DNA of 15,420 nucleotides from Deltaproteobacteria bacterium (GTDB lineage Bacteria > Desulfobacterota > Binatia > Binatales > Binataceae). Shown in pieces: positions 1-9,593 of this stretch. Numbering within the stretch: position 1 is the first letter of the stretch; each line of letters begins with the position of its first letter. A program made the position numbers and the translations under genes. The stretch is taken from contig PMOH01000350.1 in assembly GCA_003161515.1 (NCBI GenBank), forward strand, positions 15,132-30,551, read 5' to 3'. Below the pieces are notes generated by a model, which saw nothing but the letters and a program-made list of their open reading frames with translations, made no database searches and was not told the DNA's origin.

Positions 1-60
1 AAAATCACCGGCGGCAGCGCCGGCTGGGTCCGCCCAGTCGCAATTGTCGAGGACGAGTAA
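1..60 (+). CDS. 3' end of an unidentified protein (partial)
   Basis: Frame 1 is open from the window edge and ends with TAA at 58-60, giving a 19-residue C-terminal tail, KITGGSAGWVRPVAIVEDE. Codons are rich in third-position G/C like the neighbouring genes, and the tail ends in an acidic run, which is plausible for a real C-terminus. Too little remains to assign a family. The strand and frame are inferred only from the open frame and codon use, so a chance open stretch cannot be excluded. The gene would run in the same direction as the DoxX gene 150 bp downstream. Confidence 0.45.
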   Translation, partial: KITGGSAGWVRPVAIVEDE

Positions 61-124
61 GAGGCAGAGTGATCAATCGCGCGCGAGAAGGATCAGTTCC
101 AGAAGATATCCGCGTGACTAGCGC

Positions 125-142
125 CGGACGCAAGAGCGTCCG
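125..142. repeat. Short perfect stem-loop in the spacer before doxX
   Basis: A 7-bp stem, CGGACGC paired with GCGTCCG, encloses the loop AAGA. It lies 65 bp after the stop of the upstream partial gene. The bases after it (cgagattcttcccc) are only mildly T-rich, so it is a weak candidate terminator. It could equally be part of a dispersed intergenic repeat that continues to about 207. Confidence 0.4.
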
Positions 143-208
143 TCGAGATTCTTCCCCTTCGGCTCCGCTCAGGGCTCGGCTCAATCACAGCAGCTTTCGC
201 TCAGAATG
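143..208. repeat. Repeat-like intergenic segment (ATTCTTC ... GCTCAGAATGA)
   Basis: The segment opens with GAGATTCTTCCCCTTCGGCT and closes with GCTCAGAATGAT, so its ends are inverted (ATTCT/AGAAT), and 'cgCTCAG' occurs twice inside. From general experience, similar ATTCTTC...CTCAGAATGA blocks recur between genes in many high-GC environmental genomes. Only one copy is visible here, so repeat status is inferred, not shown. It ends 2 bp before the DoxX start codon and no coding frame is evident in it. Confidence 0.3.
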
Positions 209-210
209 AT

Positions 211-621
211 ATGTCGACCAACCTTCGCAGCGTTGTATTTATTCGCTTGGCCGTCGGATTAATTTTCTTCACCCAGGGAATCTTGAAATACATCGACCCG
301 CACATGGGCGTGATGCGGTTTACGCGCATTGGATTTCCGATGCCGGCCTTCACAGCTCACTTCGTCGGCGCCTTCGAGATCGTCTGCGGATTGTTAGTCA
401 CGCTCGGGCTGGCCACCAGGCTCGCGAGCGCGCCGTTGTTGATCGTAATTCTAACGGCAATCGCGACCACCAAGATTCCCGAGCTGTTCCATTCCAACCA
501 GGGCTTCTGGTTCATGGTGAGCGACGCGCGCGCGGATTTCGCGATGACGATGGGCTTGCTCTTCCTGCTCAGCGTCGGCGCCGGATCATGGTCACTCGAC
601 GCCCGGATTCGGGGCGACTAA
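211..621 (+). CDS. DoxX family membrane protein
   Basis: This 136-residue protein has four hydrophobic segments, at about residues 8-26, 47-67, 71-88 and 106-125. The DoxX-family layout is visible: an N-terminal R-x-x-V-G-x-x-F-x-x-x-G-x-x-K-Y block, then a central G-A-F-E-I-V-C-G-L-L-V-T-L-G-L segment where the glutamate in helix 2 is typical. Family members are small inner-membrane proteins, some linked to thiosulfate:quinone oxidation or redox stress, but most have no proven reaction and none can be assigned here. The ATG at 211 is chosen because the first helix begins only seven residues later. No convincing Shine-Dalgarno sequence precedes it. Its stop is 4 bp from the stop of the convergent cyclic glucan synthase gene, leaving no room for a separate terminator. 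Confidence 0.85.
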   Translation: MSTNLRSVVFIRLAVGLIFFTQGILKYIDPHMGVMRFTRIGFPMPAFTAHFVGAFEIVCGLLVTLGLATRLASAPLLIVILTAIATTKIPELFHSNQGFWFMVSDARADFAMTMGLLFLLSVGAGSWSLDARIRGD

Positions 622-625
622 AGGA

Positions 626-3600
626 TCAGCCGAGTACGATTTTCACCCGGTGCGTGACGCCGTCGTCGGCGAGTTCGATTTGCGCCGGTCGTTGCGCGAG
701 CAATTTGCCGTCCAGCTCGACGCTGCTTACTCCGCGACTGACGTTGTGCGGGTTGGTGACCGCGATTTCATAGCGCGCCGATCCGTGTCGATAGACAATA
801 TCAAAGCCCGGCCATTTTCTCGGGATGCATGGATCGATCAGCAGCGTTTTGCCTCGCAGACGAAAGCCCAAAATCCATTCGAGGCCCGCGCGATACATCC
901 AACCCGCCGATCCCGTGTACCAGGTCCATCCGCCGCGCCCGACGTGCGGCGGCATCGAGTAAACGTCGGCGCACACGACGTAGGGCTCGACTTTGTAGCG
1001 ATGGATCCCTGCGCGCGTGTTCGCGTGATCGATCGGGTTCAGGATCGAGAACAGATCGCCCGCCTTGTCGCCGTCACCCAGCATCGCAAATGCGATCACG
1101 GACCACAGCGCGCCGTGCGTGTACTGTCCGCCGTTCTCCCTGATGCCCGGCGGATAGCCCTTGATGTAACCCGGGTCGAGCGGCGTGTGATCGAATGGCG
1201 GCGTGAACAGCAAGACGAGGCCGTCCTCGCGCTTGACCAGGTATTCATCGACCGACGCCATCGCCGTGGCCGCACGATCCGGGCTCGCCGCGCCGGAGAT
1301 TACGCTCCACGACTGCGCGATCGAATCGATTCGGCATTCAAGATTGCCGGCTGAGCCGAGCGGCGTGCCGTCATCGTAGTAACCACGCCGATACCAGTTG
1401 CCGTCCCATCCGTCGCGCTCGAGCGACGCCGCAAGCGCGGTCGCATGTCCTCGCCACGTCGAAACGCGCGCAGCATCGCCGCGAACATCCGCCAACGGGG
1501 CAAACTGTTGCAGCGTCGTGTAGAGGAACCATCCGAGCCAGACGCTCTCTCCCTTGCCCAATTCGCCGACGCGATTCATGCCATCGTTCCAGTCGCCCGA
1601 CCCGAACAGCGGGATGCCGTGAACCCCGACCGCGAGGCTTTGGTCGAGACCGCGCGCGCAATGCTCGAACAGCGTACCGCTCTGCTCGGAAACCGTCGGC
1701 TGAAAAAACGATTCTACTTCGCCGGGATGCAGTTCCGGGCCGTCAAGGAATGGAATCTTTTCGTCGAGGATGCCGGCGTCGCCGGTCGCCTCTATATAAT
1801 GAGCGACCGCGTACGCCAGCCAGACTCGATCGTCGGCGATGCGCGTGCGGACTCCTTGGCCCGCGGGCGGCAGCCACCAATGTTGCACGTCGCCGGCGAC
1901 GAACTGGCGCGACGCCGCGCGCAGCAGATGCTCGCGCGCGATCGAAGGCCGCGCCACCGTCAACGCCATCACGTCCTGAAGCTGATCGCGAAAGCCGTAC
2001 GCGCCGCTCGCCTGGTAAAATGCCGACCGCGCCCACACTCTGCACGCCAGCGTCTGATACGGCAGCCACCGGTTGAGCATGATGTCCATCGAGCGGTCGG
2101 GCGTCTTGACCTGGACCGTGCCCAGCAAGTCGTCCCAGTATTGTTTGACCGTGGTCAGCGCCGAATCGAGGTCGGCGGTGCGATATTTTTTGATCGCCGC
2201 TATCGCATCGGTCCTGCTCGCCGCCTCGCCGAGAAGGAAACTGACTTCGGTCTCGGCGTTGGGCCGGAGAGAGAGCGTCGTTTGCAGCGCGGCGCACGGA
2301 TCCATCGCGGCGCCGGATTTTGCAACGAGCGGATTGCCGGCGGCGAGTGCCGCGGGATTGTCGAGCGTGCCGTTACGGCCGAGAAACCCGGTCCGGTCCG
2401 CAGTTGACGAGGTTTGCTTGCCGCGCAAATCCGCGAAGGCGGTTCGGTTCCCGTATTCGACGCTGAAAGAATTGCGCGCCAGTATCGCACGGGTCTCGGG
2501 CTCGATCTCCGTGACGATGTACGGTGCGGACGCGCCGCGCGACGTGCCCAGCACCCATTCCACGTATGCGGTTACCGACAATCGCCGAGGACGCGGCGAG
2601 AGATTGCGGATTTTCAGCGTCGAAATCTTGACCGAGTCGTCCACCGGCACATATTGCGTCAGCTCGAGCGCGACGCCATGCGAGGTGTGCTCGAACACAG
2701 TGTAGCCCTGCCCGTGACGAACCACGTAGGGCGCCGAATCTTCGCGGATCGGAAGTGCAGTCGGTCCCCACAGCTCGCCGGTCTCGAGGTCCTGAACGTA
2801 AAGCACCTCGCCCGGCCGGTCGCTGACCGCATCGTTCGACCATTGCGTAATCTGATGCTGCTGGCTGTTGATCGCCCACGTGTAGCCGCTGCCTTCGACC
2901 GAGACCTGGAAGCCGAACGATTGATTCGCGATCACGTTAATCCACGGCGCCGGCGTCCATTGCCCCTCGCCAAGGATCGTCACGTACTCGCGGCCGTCCT
3001 CGGCAAATCCGCCGAGACCGTTAAAAAATTCGAGCTCACGCCGAGGCGTCGAGGACGCGACTCGCTGCATCACGCGAGTCCGCCGCAGTGGCGGACTTGT
3101 CGCCGGCGCGAACATCTCCAACCGTTTGACTTGATCGGACAACCTGCCGCGGCGGCTCAGCAACACCGCCCGGGCCACGGTCTGCAGCACACTTCTGAGC
3201 TCGGCCGAAACCAGGTCAGCCCGCAGCACGAACACATTTCCTGGCGCACTCGCACCCTCGGATCGTGACGGAATAGTCCGGACCATGCCCTCGAGTGCGC
3301 CCTGCAATTCCTGATGGTACGACGGCGGTCGTTCGTTGACGATTACCAGGTCCACCCCCAGCCACTTCATCCGCCAATATTCATGCGCGCGCACCAACTC
3401 GCGCACGATCTCCAGGTCCTCGGTTTCGTCGATACGAACCAGCACGATTGGCAGATCGCCGGAAATGCCGGCGGGCCACAGCTTCGACTGTCCACCCTCG
3501 CCGCGCCGCAGCAGGTCGGACGAAGGCCGCAGCGTCGGATCAGAATACAGCACGCGATTGGCGATACGTTGAAAAAGATGCGCCTCGTCCGCATCAACGC

Positions 3601-6600
3601 CCAAGTGATGCAATTGCACCTGCGCCTGCGTCCACGCGAGCGTCACCGCGCGATCGAACGCACTCGGGTCGCGATGCTTATCGACGAGGTCGAGCGCGTC
3701 GGCCCGCGTCGGCGCGATGATCGTCCAGAATGCGACGCGCGCCGTCGCTCCCGCCGGGATTCGCAGCCGCCGGCGAACGCTGAAGATCGGATCGAGCACT
3801 GTGCCGACGGTGTCCGACAGCGGACGCCCGTCGATCACCGACACGGCGTCGCAAACATCGCGGCCGCGGCCGAGAAATCGCGCGCGATCCGTCTCGAACT
3901 GTATCTCGCCCACCGACTCGCCCTCGGCCACCGCGAGATGCGCCGCCCAGACCGGCACTTCGTTCGGCGAGCGCAGCCGTCGCGTCGCCAGTATCGCGCC
4001 AACCTCGGCGTCGAACTCGGTCTGCACGAACATCTTGGAGAATGCCGGATGCGCCGTGTCCGACGCCTCGGTCGCGAGCACGATTTCCGCGTACGAAGTC
4101 AACTCGACTTCGCGGACGCGGTTGCCGAGATTCGAAATCGAGACGCGCCGCACTTCCGCGTTGTCCTCGGCCGACACCGCGACCTCGAGCGTCGTCGTCA
4201 TGGTGCCGTCGCGCCGCACGATCACCGCGCGGTCCTCCGAGAATTCGACCTGGTAACTGTCCGCCTCGATCCCCGCCGGCTGAAACCCCGCCGACCACAC
4301 TTTGCCGCTGTTCACGTCGCGCACGAAAATGTAGCTGCCCCACGAATCGCAGGTGACGTCCTCATGCCATCGCGTGACCGCCATATCGCGCCATCGGCTA
4401 AAGCCCGATCCGGCCGCCGTGATCATCACAGTGTAGTTGCCGTTCGATAGCAGATGAGTGCGCGGAATCAGATCGTGCGGAGAATTGAAGCGGCGAACCG
4501 TCGGCGGAGCAGCCTCGCGAACGTTCGCTTCCGCCTTGACCTCCTCCGCTCGCGGCCGCGCCACTGCCACATCGCGCGGCGTCCGCTCCTGCAGCAACAG
4601 TTCGGTCGCCTGGATTATCGGCTCGGCGTGAAATCGCGAACGCATCGCACCGTCGTTAAGCGCGTCGGCCAGCGCGACCAGCGTCATGCCCTGGTGATGC
4701 GCCATGTACGCGCGCACCACCGCGACGATCTCGCCTTCCGGGACGCGCGACGGCGTGTAGTCGAGCGCCTCATACCAGCCGAAATGTCCGAGCCCGCCCG
4801 CTTTCAGCAGCGCCGTGAAGTTCTGCGCCGCAGCTGTAGGATCGACCATCGCCGCGAGCGCCGTGGCGTAGGGCGCAATCACTGCGTTCTCGCTCAGCCC
4901 GCGCTTGAGTCCGAGGCCCGGCACGCCGAAGGTCTGGTATTGATATGTCAGTTCGAGATCGCGCGCGTTGTAGGCCGACTCCGATACCCCCCACGGTATC
5001 CCAAGCTCGGCCCCGTATTTCATCTGGCGCCGCACGATCAGCCGATTGGTCTGTTCGAGCAAGCTGCCGACGGGCGCGCGCATCACCAGCGACGGCATCA
5101 GATACTCGAACATCGAGCCCGACCACGAAATCAGCGCCGATCCGCGATCGACCGGCGTCATCGCGCGCCCCAGCCGGAACCAGTGCCGCGCCGGAATTTC
5201 TCCCTTCGCAATCGCGACGAAACTCGCCAGCCGCGCCTCCGAAGCGAGCAGGTCGTAGCAGTTCGGATCGAGGCTCCCGTCAGTCACGCGGTAGCCGATC
5301 GACAGCAGTTGGCGCGCGGGATCGAGCAGGAAGTCGAACTTCATCGCGTCGAGCATCTTGCTCGCAGTCGCCGCGATTTCCGTCAGCCGCCGCTCGAGCG
5401 CCTTGGCCGCATCGCTCGCGCGCGCAGCCATATCTTGGTCAACCGGCGAATCCCGCGTCGCCGCCTCATTATATATGTCCGGCAGATCGCCCAACCTCGG
5501 AATTGCGTCCGACGGAGCGCCAGTTGCCAGCGGCTTCAGCAATTCGAGGTCCTTTTGATGACTGCGAACGCATGCTCGCAGCGCCTCAGCCCACGTCAGC
5601 ACGTCGTCCGCCGCCGAGTCCGCGCGCTCCAGTTTCAGCGCGCGCGCAATGTCGGCGATTGAATCGCTCTCGTCCGCAAGCTGCTCCAGCCAGACGCTTA
5701 CTTCCTTTACCGTCGGCGGATCCGACTGGATCAACCGCGGCATCGTGTCGAGCACCTCTTCGAGCTGCTTCGGCGTGACGGTGTAACTGCGCCGATCTGC
5801 GGTCAACGCTCCAATCGACTCGCGAACCAGCGCGATCGTGTCTTCGATTCCCTCGATCCATTGCCGATCCACCACCGGTCGCGCGATCATCTCGCGGCAA
5901 GCATTGCCCAGCGCGATCAGATGCCCCGCCAGGTTGCCGCTGTCCACCGACGACACGTACTGGGGATCCAGCGGCCGCAAGTCGCTGGTGCCGTACCAGT
6001 TGAAGAAATGCCCGCGGAACTTTTCCATCCGCTTCATCGTGTCGAGCGTCGCCGTCAGCCGTTCGACCGTTTCATTCGTTCCGATCCAGCCGAAATCGTG
6101 CGCCGCGACAATCGACAGCAGGTACAACCCAAGGTTGGTCGGCGACGTCCGATGCGCCAGCACGGGTTTCGGGTCTTCCTGAAAATTGTCGGGCGGCAGC
6201 ATGTTGTCGTCGCGCGTCACGAACTGCTCGAAAAAATGCCACGTGCGCCGAGCGGTCAGCCTCAGCAGCTTCGTATTGGCTGCCGACAACGGCTCGGTAC
6301 CCTCGATTCGCGGCGGCAGACTCGCCCATCGCGCAATGTCCGGTGACAGCATCCACAAAATCAAAAATGGAATTGCGACCAGCGTGCCGCCCCGATGTGC
6401 CGACGCGACGATGATCGCCGCCGAGATAGCCAGCGCCCACGCGCCCGCCATCATCCCGTAAAACCCGCGCACGTCAGGCCGCGCGGTCTGCTTGGCCTGC
6501 GCCGCGGTTTTCCACTCGAGCAGCAGCCGATGACTTACGAACAAACGCCAGAGCGTTCGCGCAATCGCGTCGCCCATCAGCCACGCCTGGTGCGCGAGCA

Positions 6601-9346
6601 GCGTCAACATCATCGCCAACTGCGACAACCCCGCCACGAAATCCTTGGCGACGGCGAGAATATGGCTGCGCTTGGAGATGTCGCGACGCCGCGGGATGAT
6701 TCCGGTCACGAACGGCAGCATCGGCGGCGTAGCGATCGTCGCGATAATGAATGCAGTCCACATCGCGGCCGGCCATATCGGCAGCGTCCATCCCGCGATC
6801 ATGGCCATCAGCGTCACCGGCGCCTGCAGCGTGCGGCGCAGGTTGTCGATCATTTTCCAGCGCCCCAGCGATGGGATCGACGATCGGCCGTCGCGCGGCG
6901 GCGAGGTCGCCGCATCGGCGTTGGAACCGTGCGCGCGGCCCAATATCCACGGCAGCAGTTGCCAGTCGCCGCGAGCCCATCGATGCTGCCTGGCGGCGGC
7001 CACGTCATATCGCGACGGAAACTCCTCGACCAGCTCGACGTCGGACGCCAATCCCGCCCGCGCAAAAGTCCCTTCGAAAAGATCGTGGCTCAAGAGCGTA
7101 TTGTCCGGCACGCGGCCCGCCAACGCCGCCTCGAACACATCGACATCGTAGATGCCCTTGCCGATGTAAGAGCCTTGATCGAGCAGATCCTGGTAAACGT
7201 CGGAAACCGCGAACGCGTACGGATCGATTCCGGCTGCGCTCGAAAACACGCGCTGAAAAACCGATCCGTCACGTCCAGTCGGCAGCGACGCGGTGATTCG
7301 CGGCTGCAGAACTCCGTGACCTTCGATCACGCGCCCGAGTTTGTGGTCGAATCGCGGAGCATTCAACGGATGCGCCATTTTGCCGACCATCCGCTTGGCG
7401 GCGCCGCGCGGCATCCGCGTATCAGCATCGAGCGTGATCACGTAACGGACACCCTCGGGCACTGCCGGCTGATGTCCGTCCGAGGCGACGAAGGTCGTGT
7501 CGGTCACGCCGCGCAGCAATCGGTTCAGCTCGTGCAGCTTGCCGCGTTTGCGCTCCCAACCCATCCACACGCCTTCAGCTTCGTCCCACACGCGTCGCCG
7601 ATGGAGCAATAAAAATCTCGCGCCCGCCGGTCCCGCTCCATGACGCTGATTCAGACGCGCGATTCCTGCGCGCGCAATCGCGAGCAGGGCGTCGTCTGTG
7701 GGCGCGGTTTCGGTCGCCGAGTCACACCAGTCCGAAAGCAGCGCGAAGTACAGCTCGCCGTCCGGACTCGCCAGGTAATGAACTTCGAGACGTTCGATCT
7801 GTTCGTCGATCTCGGCGCGCGTAGCCAGCATCGTCGGCATCACGACGATCGTGCGCAGGCTCGGTGTTACCCCATCATGAAGCTCGAGCGCAGGAATCGC
7901 GGCGGGACCAATGACCGTGGTGACGGCCCGATTGACCAGCGCGACCGCCGCATCCATCGCCGGAATTATCGCGAGCATCGCGAGAATGAAGCGGGTCCAT
8001 CCGCCGATCGGAGCGTCGGCAATCGCAGCCAGGCCGCACGCGACGATCACCAACGTGGCAACAGCGATCGTGCCGACGTATCCCTTGATTCCGGCAGCCT
8101 TGTTGGCGCGAGCTATCCATTCGTGGACCGGCGCGCGAAATCCCAGCTTCACTTCCAGCGCGTGGCGACCCTCGGAAATCAGGTAGTATCCCGGATGATG
8201 CTCGCGACGCGCCACGGTGCCGTCGTTGGGTTGTTCGGACGCGGCGCCCTTGGCCAAATCGATCGCGCCTTGTGCGACCTCGATTTCGGTGTGCCTCGAA
8301 CCTCGCGCTAGTTTTTCAATCGCATGCCGATAGCGATCGCGCGTCGCAAAATCCATCCCTGCGAAGTCGCTGTCGGCGCGCAGGACCGCATCGACCGCGC
8401 TCACGCTCTCGAAGAAGTCCTCCCACACGACCGCCGACATCAGCCGCATGCTCGTGATCACGTTGCGGACCGTGACGTTCACCGCGCCCTGGCCCTGATG
8501 CACTTCGCGGACGACGTCGTCGGCGGTAGTGCCCTGCGCCGCCAGCCGCCTGTCCAGCCAATGCAGCGCCGGCGCCACTTTGGCATCCTGATCGCGCAGG
8601 CGTTGCACCAGTTCCACTGCGAATGCCGCTGGAACCGGCGACCGCTCGAAATCCTTGCACACGACCTCGGCCGGTTCCGCGTCGCGGCCATTCGCTCCCA
8701 AGAGCCTGTCGGCCAACAAGTCGGCGCGCTGACGTTCCGCACGGCTCACGCCAATCTGGTCGGCCGCGCGCCGCAGGTTTTCTACCAGCACGATTCGAAG
8801 CGTGATCGCGACCGCCCACAGCTCGCCGATAGTCAGCGGCTGCACGCGTTGATAGGCCTGCACAAAGCGGGCGAGCGTCTGCGGGTCGAAGTGACTGTCC
8901 GTATGCGCGACGTAGGCCCACGCGATCCCGAACACGCGCGGATAACCTTCCAGCGGACCCTCAGCGAGCTTGGGTAGTTGCCGATAGAACCCGCGCGGCA
9001 GGTCGTCGCGGATTTCACGAATCTGCTCTTCGACCACGTGAAAATTATCGACCAGCCACTCGGCCGCCGGCGTAATCGCGCGCTCCTCGCGGATTGCCCC
9101 CGCGATACTCCGGTAGGCGTCGAGCAGCACTCGCCCATTGTCGCGCACGCGCGCCGCCATCGGGCTTCCGCGTCCCGGCCGATCGGTGACGCGCTGCGCG
9201 ACCGCCAGCGTCTCGCCATGCTGCTCGAGCCGCTCGACGCTGAAGAGCTCAGCTCGAATCGGTTCTTCGGTACGCGCTAGACCGGGCGGCGGTGTTTTAG
9301 GCGCGCGGAGATAGAACAGGCTCAACTTCCCTCTCGATCCGGACAA
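626..9346 (-). CDS. ndvB: Cyclic beta-1,2-glucan synthase (NdvB/ChvB type)
   Basis: This 2906-residue inner-membrane enzyme would build cyclic beta-1,2-glucan from UDP-glucose for the periplasm. Rhizobium, Agrobacterium and Brucella relatives are about 2830-2870 residues, so this one is full length. The conserved N-terminal block EEPIRAELFSVERLEQH is near residue 27. Membrane segments lie near 422-475, 845-885 and 958-1008. Between them a family-84 glycosyltransferase core has LDADTRMP (DAD about 640-642) and QHRWARGDW (about 787). A glycoamylase-like region covers about 1060-1590 (GIPWGVSESAYN near 1447). Two GT36-type carbohydrate-binding modules start near 1618 and 2100. A GH94 phosphorylase-like domain covers about 2420-2850, with GDWNDGMNRVG (Asp 2585/2588) and GGQYTHGALW near 2737; in the family it controls chain length. 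The first codon is TTG. A second TTG at 9325 (residue 8) follows a GAGAGGG purine run and is an alternative start. No ndvA/chvA exporter gene is adjacent. Confidence 0.93.
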   Translation of the reverse strand: MSGSRGKLSLFYLRAPKTPPPGLARTEEPIRAELFSVERLEQHGETLAVAQRVTDRPGRGSPMAARVRDNGRVLLDAYRSIAGAIREERAITPAAEWLVDNFHVVEEQIREIRDDLPRGFYRQLPKLAEGPLEGYPRVFGIAWAYVAHTDSHFDPQTLARFVQAYQRVQPLTIGELWAVAITLRIVLVENLRRAADQIGVSRAERQRADLLADRLLGANGRDAEPAEVVCKDFERSPVPAAFAVELVQRLRDQDAKVAPALHWLDRRLAAQGTTADDVVREVHQGQGAVNVTVRNVITSMRLMSAVVWEDFFESVSAVDAVLRADSDFAGMDFATRDRYRHAIEKLARGSRHTEIEVAQGAIDLAKGAASEQPNDGTVARREHHPGYYLISEGRHALEVKLGFRAPVHEWIARANKAAGIKGYVGTIAVATLVIVACGLAAIADAPIGGWTRFILAMLAIIPAMDAAVALVNRAVTTVIGPAAIPALELHDGVTPSLRTIVVMPTMLATRAEIDEQIERLEVHYLASPDGELYFALLSDWCDSATETAPTDDALLAIARAGIARLNQRHGAGPAGARFLLLHRRRVWDEAEGVWMGWERKRGKLHELNRLLRGVTDTTFVASDGHQPAVPEGVRYVITLDADTRMPRGAAKRMVGKMAHPLNAPRFDHKLGRVIEGHGVLQPRITASLPTGRDGSVFQRVFSSAAGIDPYAFAVSDVYQDLLDQGSYIGKGIYDVDVFEAALAGRVPDNTLLSHDLFEGTFARAGLASDVELVEEFPSRYDVAAARQHRWARGDWQLLPWILGRAHGSNADAATSPPRDGRSSIPSLGRWKMIDNLRRTLQAPVTLMAMIAGWTLPIWPAAMWTAFIIATIATPPMLPFVTGIIPRRRDISKRSHILAVAKDFVAGLSQLAMMLTLLAHQAWLMGDAIARTLWRLFVSHRLLLEWKTAAQAKQTARPDVRGFYGMMAGAWALAISAAIIVASAHRGGTLVAIPFLILWMLSPDIARWASLPPRIEGTEPLSAANTKLLRLTARRTWHFFEQFVTRDDNMLPPDNFQEDPKPVLAHRTSPTNLGLYLLSIVAAHDFGWIGTNETVERLTATLDTMKRMEKFRGHFFNWYGTSDLRPLDPQYVSSVDSGNLAGHLIALGNACREMIARPVVDRQWIEGIEDTIALVRESIGALTADRRSYTVTPKQLEEVLDTMPRLIQSDPPTVKEVSVWLEQLADESDSIADIARALKLERADSAADDVLTWAEALRACVRSHQKDLELLKPLATGAPSDAIPRLGDLPDIYNEAATRDSPVDQDMAARASDAAKALERRLTEIAATASKMLDAMKFDFLLDPARQLLSIGYRVTDGSLDPNCYDLLASEARLASFVAIAKGEIPARHWFRLGRAMTPVDRGSALISWSGSMFEYLMPSLVMRAPVGSLLEQTNRLIVRRQMKYGAELGIPWGVSESAYNARDLELTYQYQTFGVPGLGLKRGLSENAVIAPYATALAAMVDPTAAAQNFTALLKAGGLGHFGWYEALDYTPSRVPEGEIVAVVRAYMAHHQGMTLVALADALNDGAMRSRFHAEPIIQATELLLQERTPRDVAVARPRAEEVKAEANVREAAPPTVRRFNSPHDLIPRTHLLSNGNYTVMITAAGSGFSRWRDMAVTRWHEDVTCDSWGSYIFVRDVNSGKVWSAGFQPAGIEADSYQVEFSEDRAVIVRRDGTMTTTLEVAVSAEDNAEVRRVSISNLGNRVREVELTSYAEIVLATEASDTAHPAFSKMFVQTEFDAEVGAILATRRLRSPNEVPVWAAHLAVAEGESVGEIQFETDRARFLGRGRDVCDAVSVIDGRPLSDTVGTVLDPIFSVRRRLRIPAGATARVAFWTIIAPTRADALDLVDKHRDPSAFDRAVTLAWTQAQVQLHHLGVDADEAHLFQRIANRVLYSDPTLRPSSDLLRRGEGGQSKLWPAGISGDLPIVLVRIDETEDLEIVRELVRAHEYWRMKWLGVDLVIVNERPPSYHQELQGALEGMVRTIPSRSEGASAPGNVFVLRADLVSAELRSVLQTVARAVLLSRRGRLSDQVKRLEMFAPATSPPLRRTRVMQRVASSTPRRELEFFNGLGGFAEDGREYVTILGEGQWTPAPWINVIANQSFGFQVSVEGSGYTWAINSQQHQITQWSNDAVSDRPGEVLYVQDLETGELWGPTALPIREDSAPYVVRHGQGYTVFEHTSHGVALELTQYVPVDDSVKISTLKIRNLSPRPRRLSVTAYVEWVLGTSRGASAPYIVTEIEPETRAILARNSFSVEYGNRTAFADLRGKQTSSTADRTGFLGRNGTLDNPAALAAGNPLVAKSGAAMDPCAALQTTLSLRPNAETEVSFLLGEAASRTDAIAAIKKYRTADLDSALTTVKQYWDDLLGTVQVKTPDRSMDIMLNRWLPYQTLACRVWARSAFYQASGAYGFRDQLQDVMALTVARPSIAREHLLRAASRQFVAGDVQHWWLPPAGQGVRTRIADDRVWLAYAVAHYIEATGDAGILDEKIPFLDGPELHPGEVESFFQPTVSEQSGTLFEHCARGLDQSLAVGVHGIPLFGSGDWNDGMNRVGELGKGESVWLGWFLYTTLQQFAPLADVRGDAARVSTWRGHATALAASLERDGWDGNWYRRGYYDDGTPLGSAGNLECRIDSIAQSWSVISGAASPDRAATAMASVDEYLVKREDGLVLLFTPPFDHTPLDPGYIKGYPPGIRENGGQYTHGALWSVIAFAMLGDGDKAGDLFSILNPIDHANTRAGIHRYKVEPYVVCADVYSMPPHVGRGGWTWYTGSAGWMYRAGLEWILGFRLRGKTLLIDPCIPRKWPGFDIVYRHGSARYEIAVTNPHNVSRGVSSVELDGKLLAQRPAQIELADDGVTHRVKIVLG

Positions 9347-9385
9347 CCGGTCACGGGACGAATCTAAACCGCAAGCCGCGTAGAG

Positions 9386-9429
9386 TCAGGGCACGCAACG
9401 CGATGCGGCAAACGATCCCGTTGCCCTGA
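9386..9429. promoter_or_regulatory. Inverted repeat TCAGGGCA-N28-TGCCCTGA
   Basis: Two perfect 8-bp arms (9386-9393 and 9422-9429) are separated by 28 bp. The right arm lies immediately downstream of the minus-strand -10-like element and would cover the expected transcription start, and the left arm would fall in the ndvB leader. It could be an operator or an RNA stem in the leader. Chance is also possible at this GC content. Confidence 0.3.
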
Positions 9430-9437
9430 TTGTATCA
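9429..9437 (-). promoter_or_regulatory. Candidate extended -10 promoter for ndvB
   Basis: On the minus strand this reads TGATACAAT, that is TG-N-TACAAT, matching the extended -10 pattern with 5 of 6 bases of TATAAT. No good -35 hexamer lies 16-18 bp upstream, as expected if the extended -10 compensates. The start site would be near 9422, giving a leader of about 75 nt before the TTG codon at 9346. This is prediction only. Confidence 0.35.
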
Positions 9438-9564
9438 GAACCCGCGCAACAACCCTCTGCGTCGAACTCGAATCGTCGCGCTCGGGTCCGCGCGTTACGA
9501 TCGGAAGCTGCGGACTACCACGGAAGCGGGCCGATATTCCCGGCGTGATCGATCGCGCACAAAT

Positions 9565-9593
9565 TTGCCTCGATCCAATGGACGCAGAAAAAT
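9565..9593 (+). promoter_or_regulatory. Weak sigma-70-like promoter before the HHE gene
   Basis: TTGCCT (9565-9570), a 17-bp spacer and AAAAAT (9588-9593) lie about 60 bp before the ATG at 9655. The -35 and -10 hexamers each match only four consensus bases, so this is a weak candidate whose main support is its spacing and the locally A-rich sequence. Confidence 0.25.

Noticed and set aside
1445..8977. Many long plus-strand open frames inside ndvB (for example 1445-2407, 3314-4450, 4454-5662, 6395-7612)
   Set aside because: They are antisense to an unmistakable 2906-residue gene, are arginine-rich and of low complexity, and show no domain. High GC content produces such open antisense frames.
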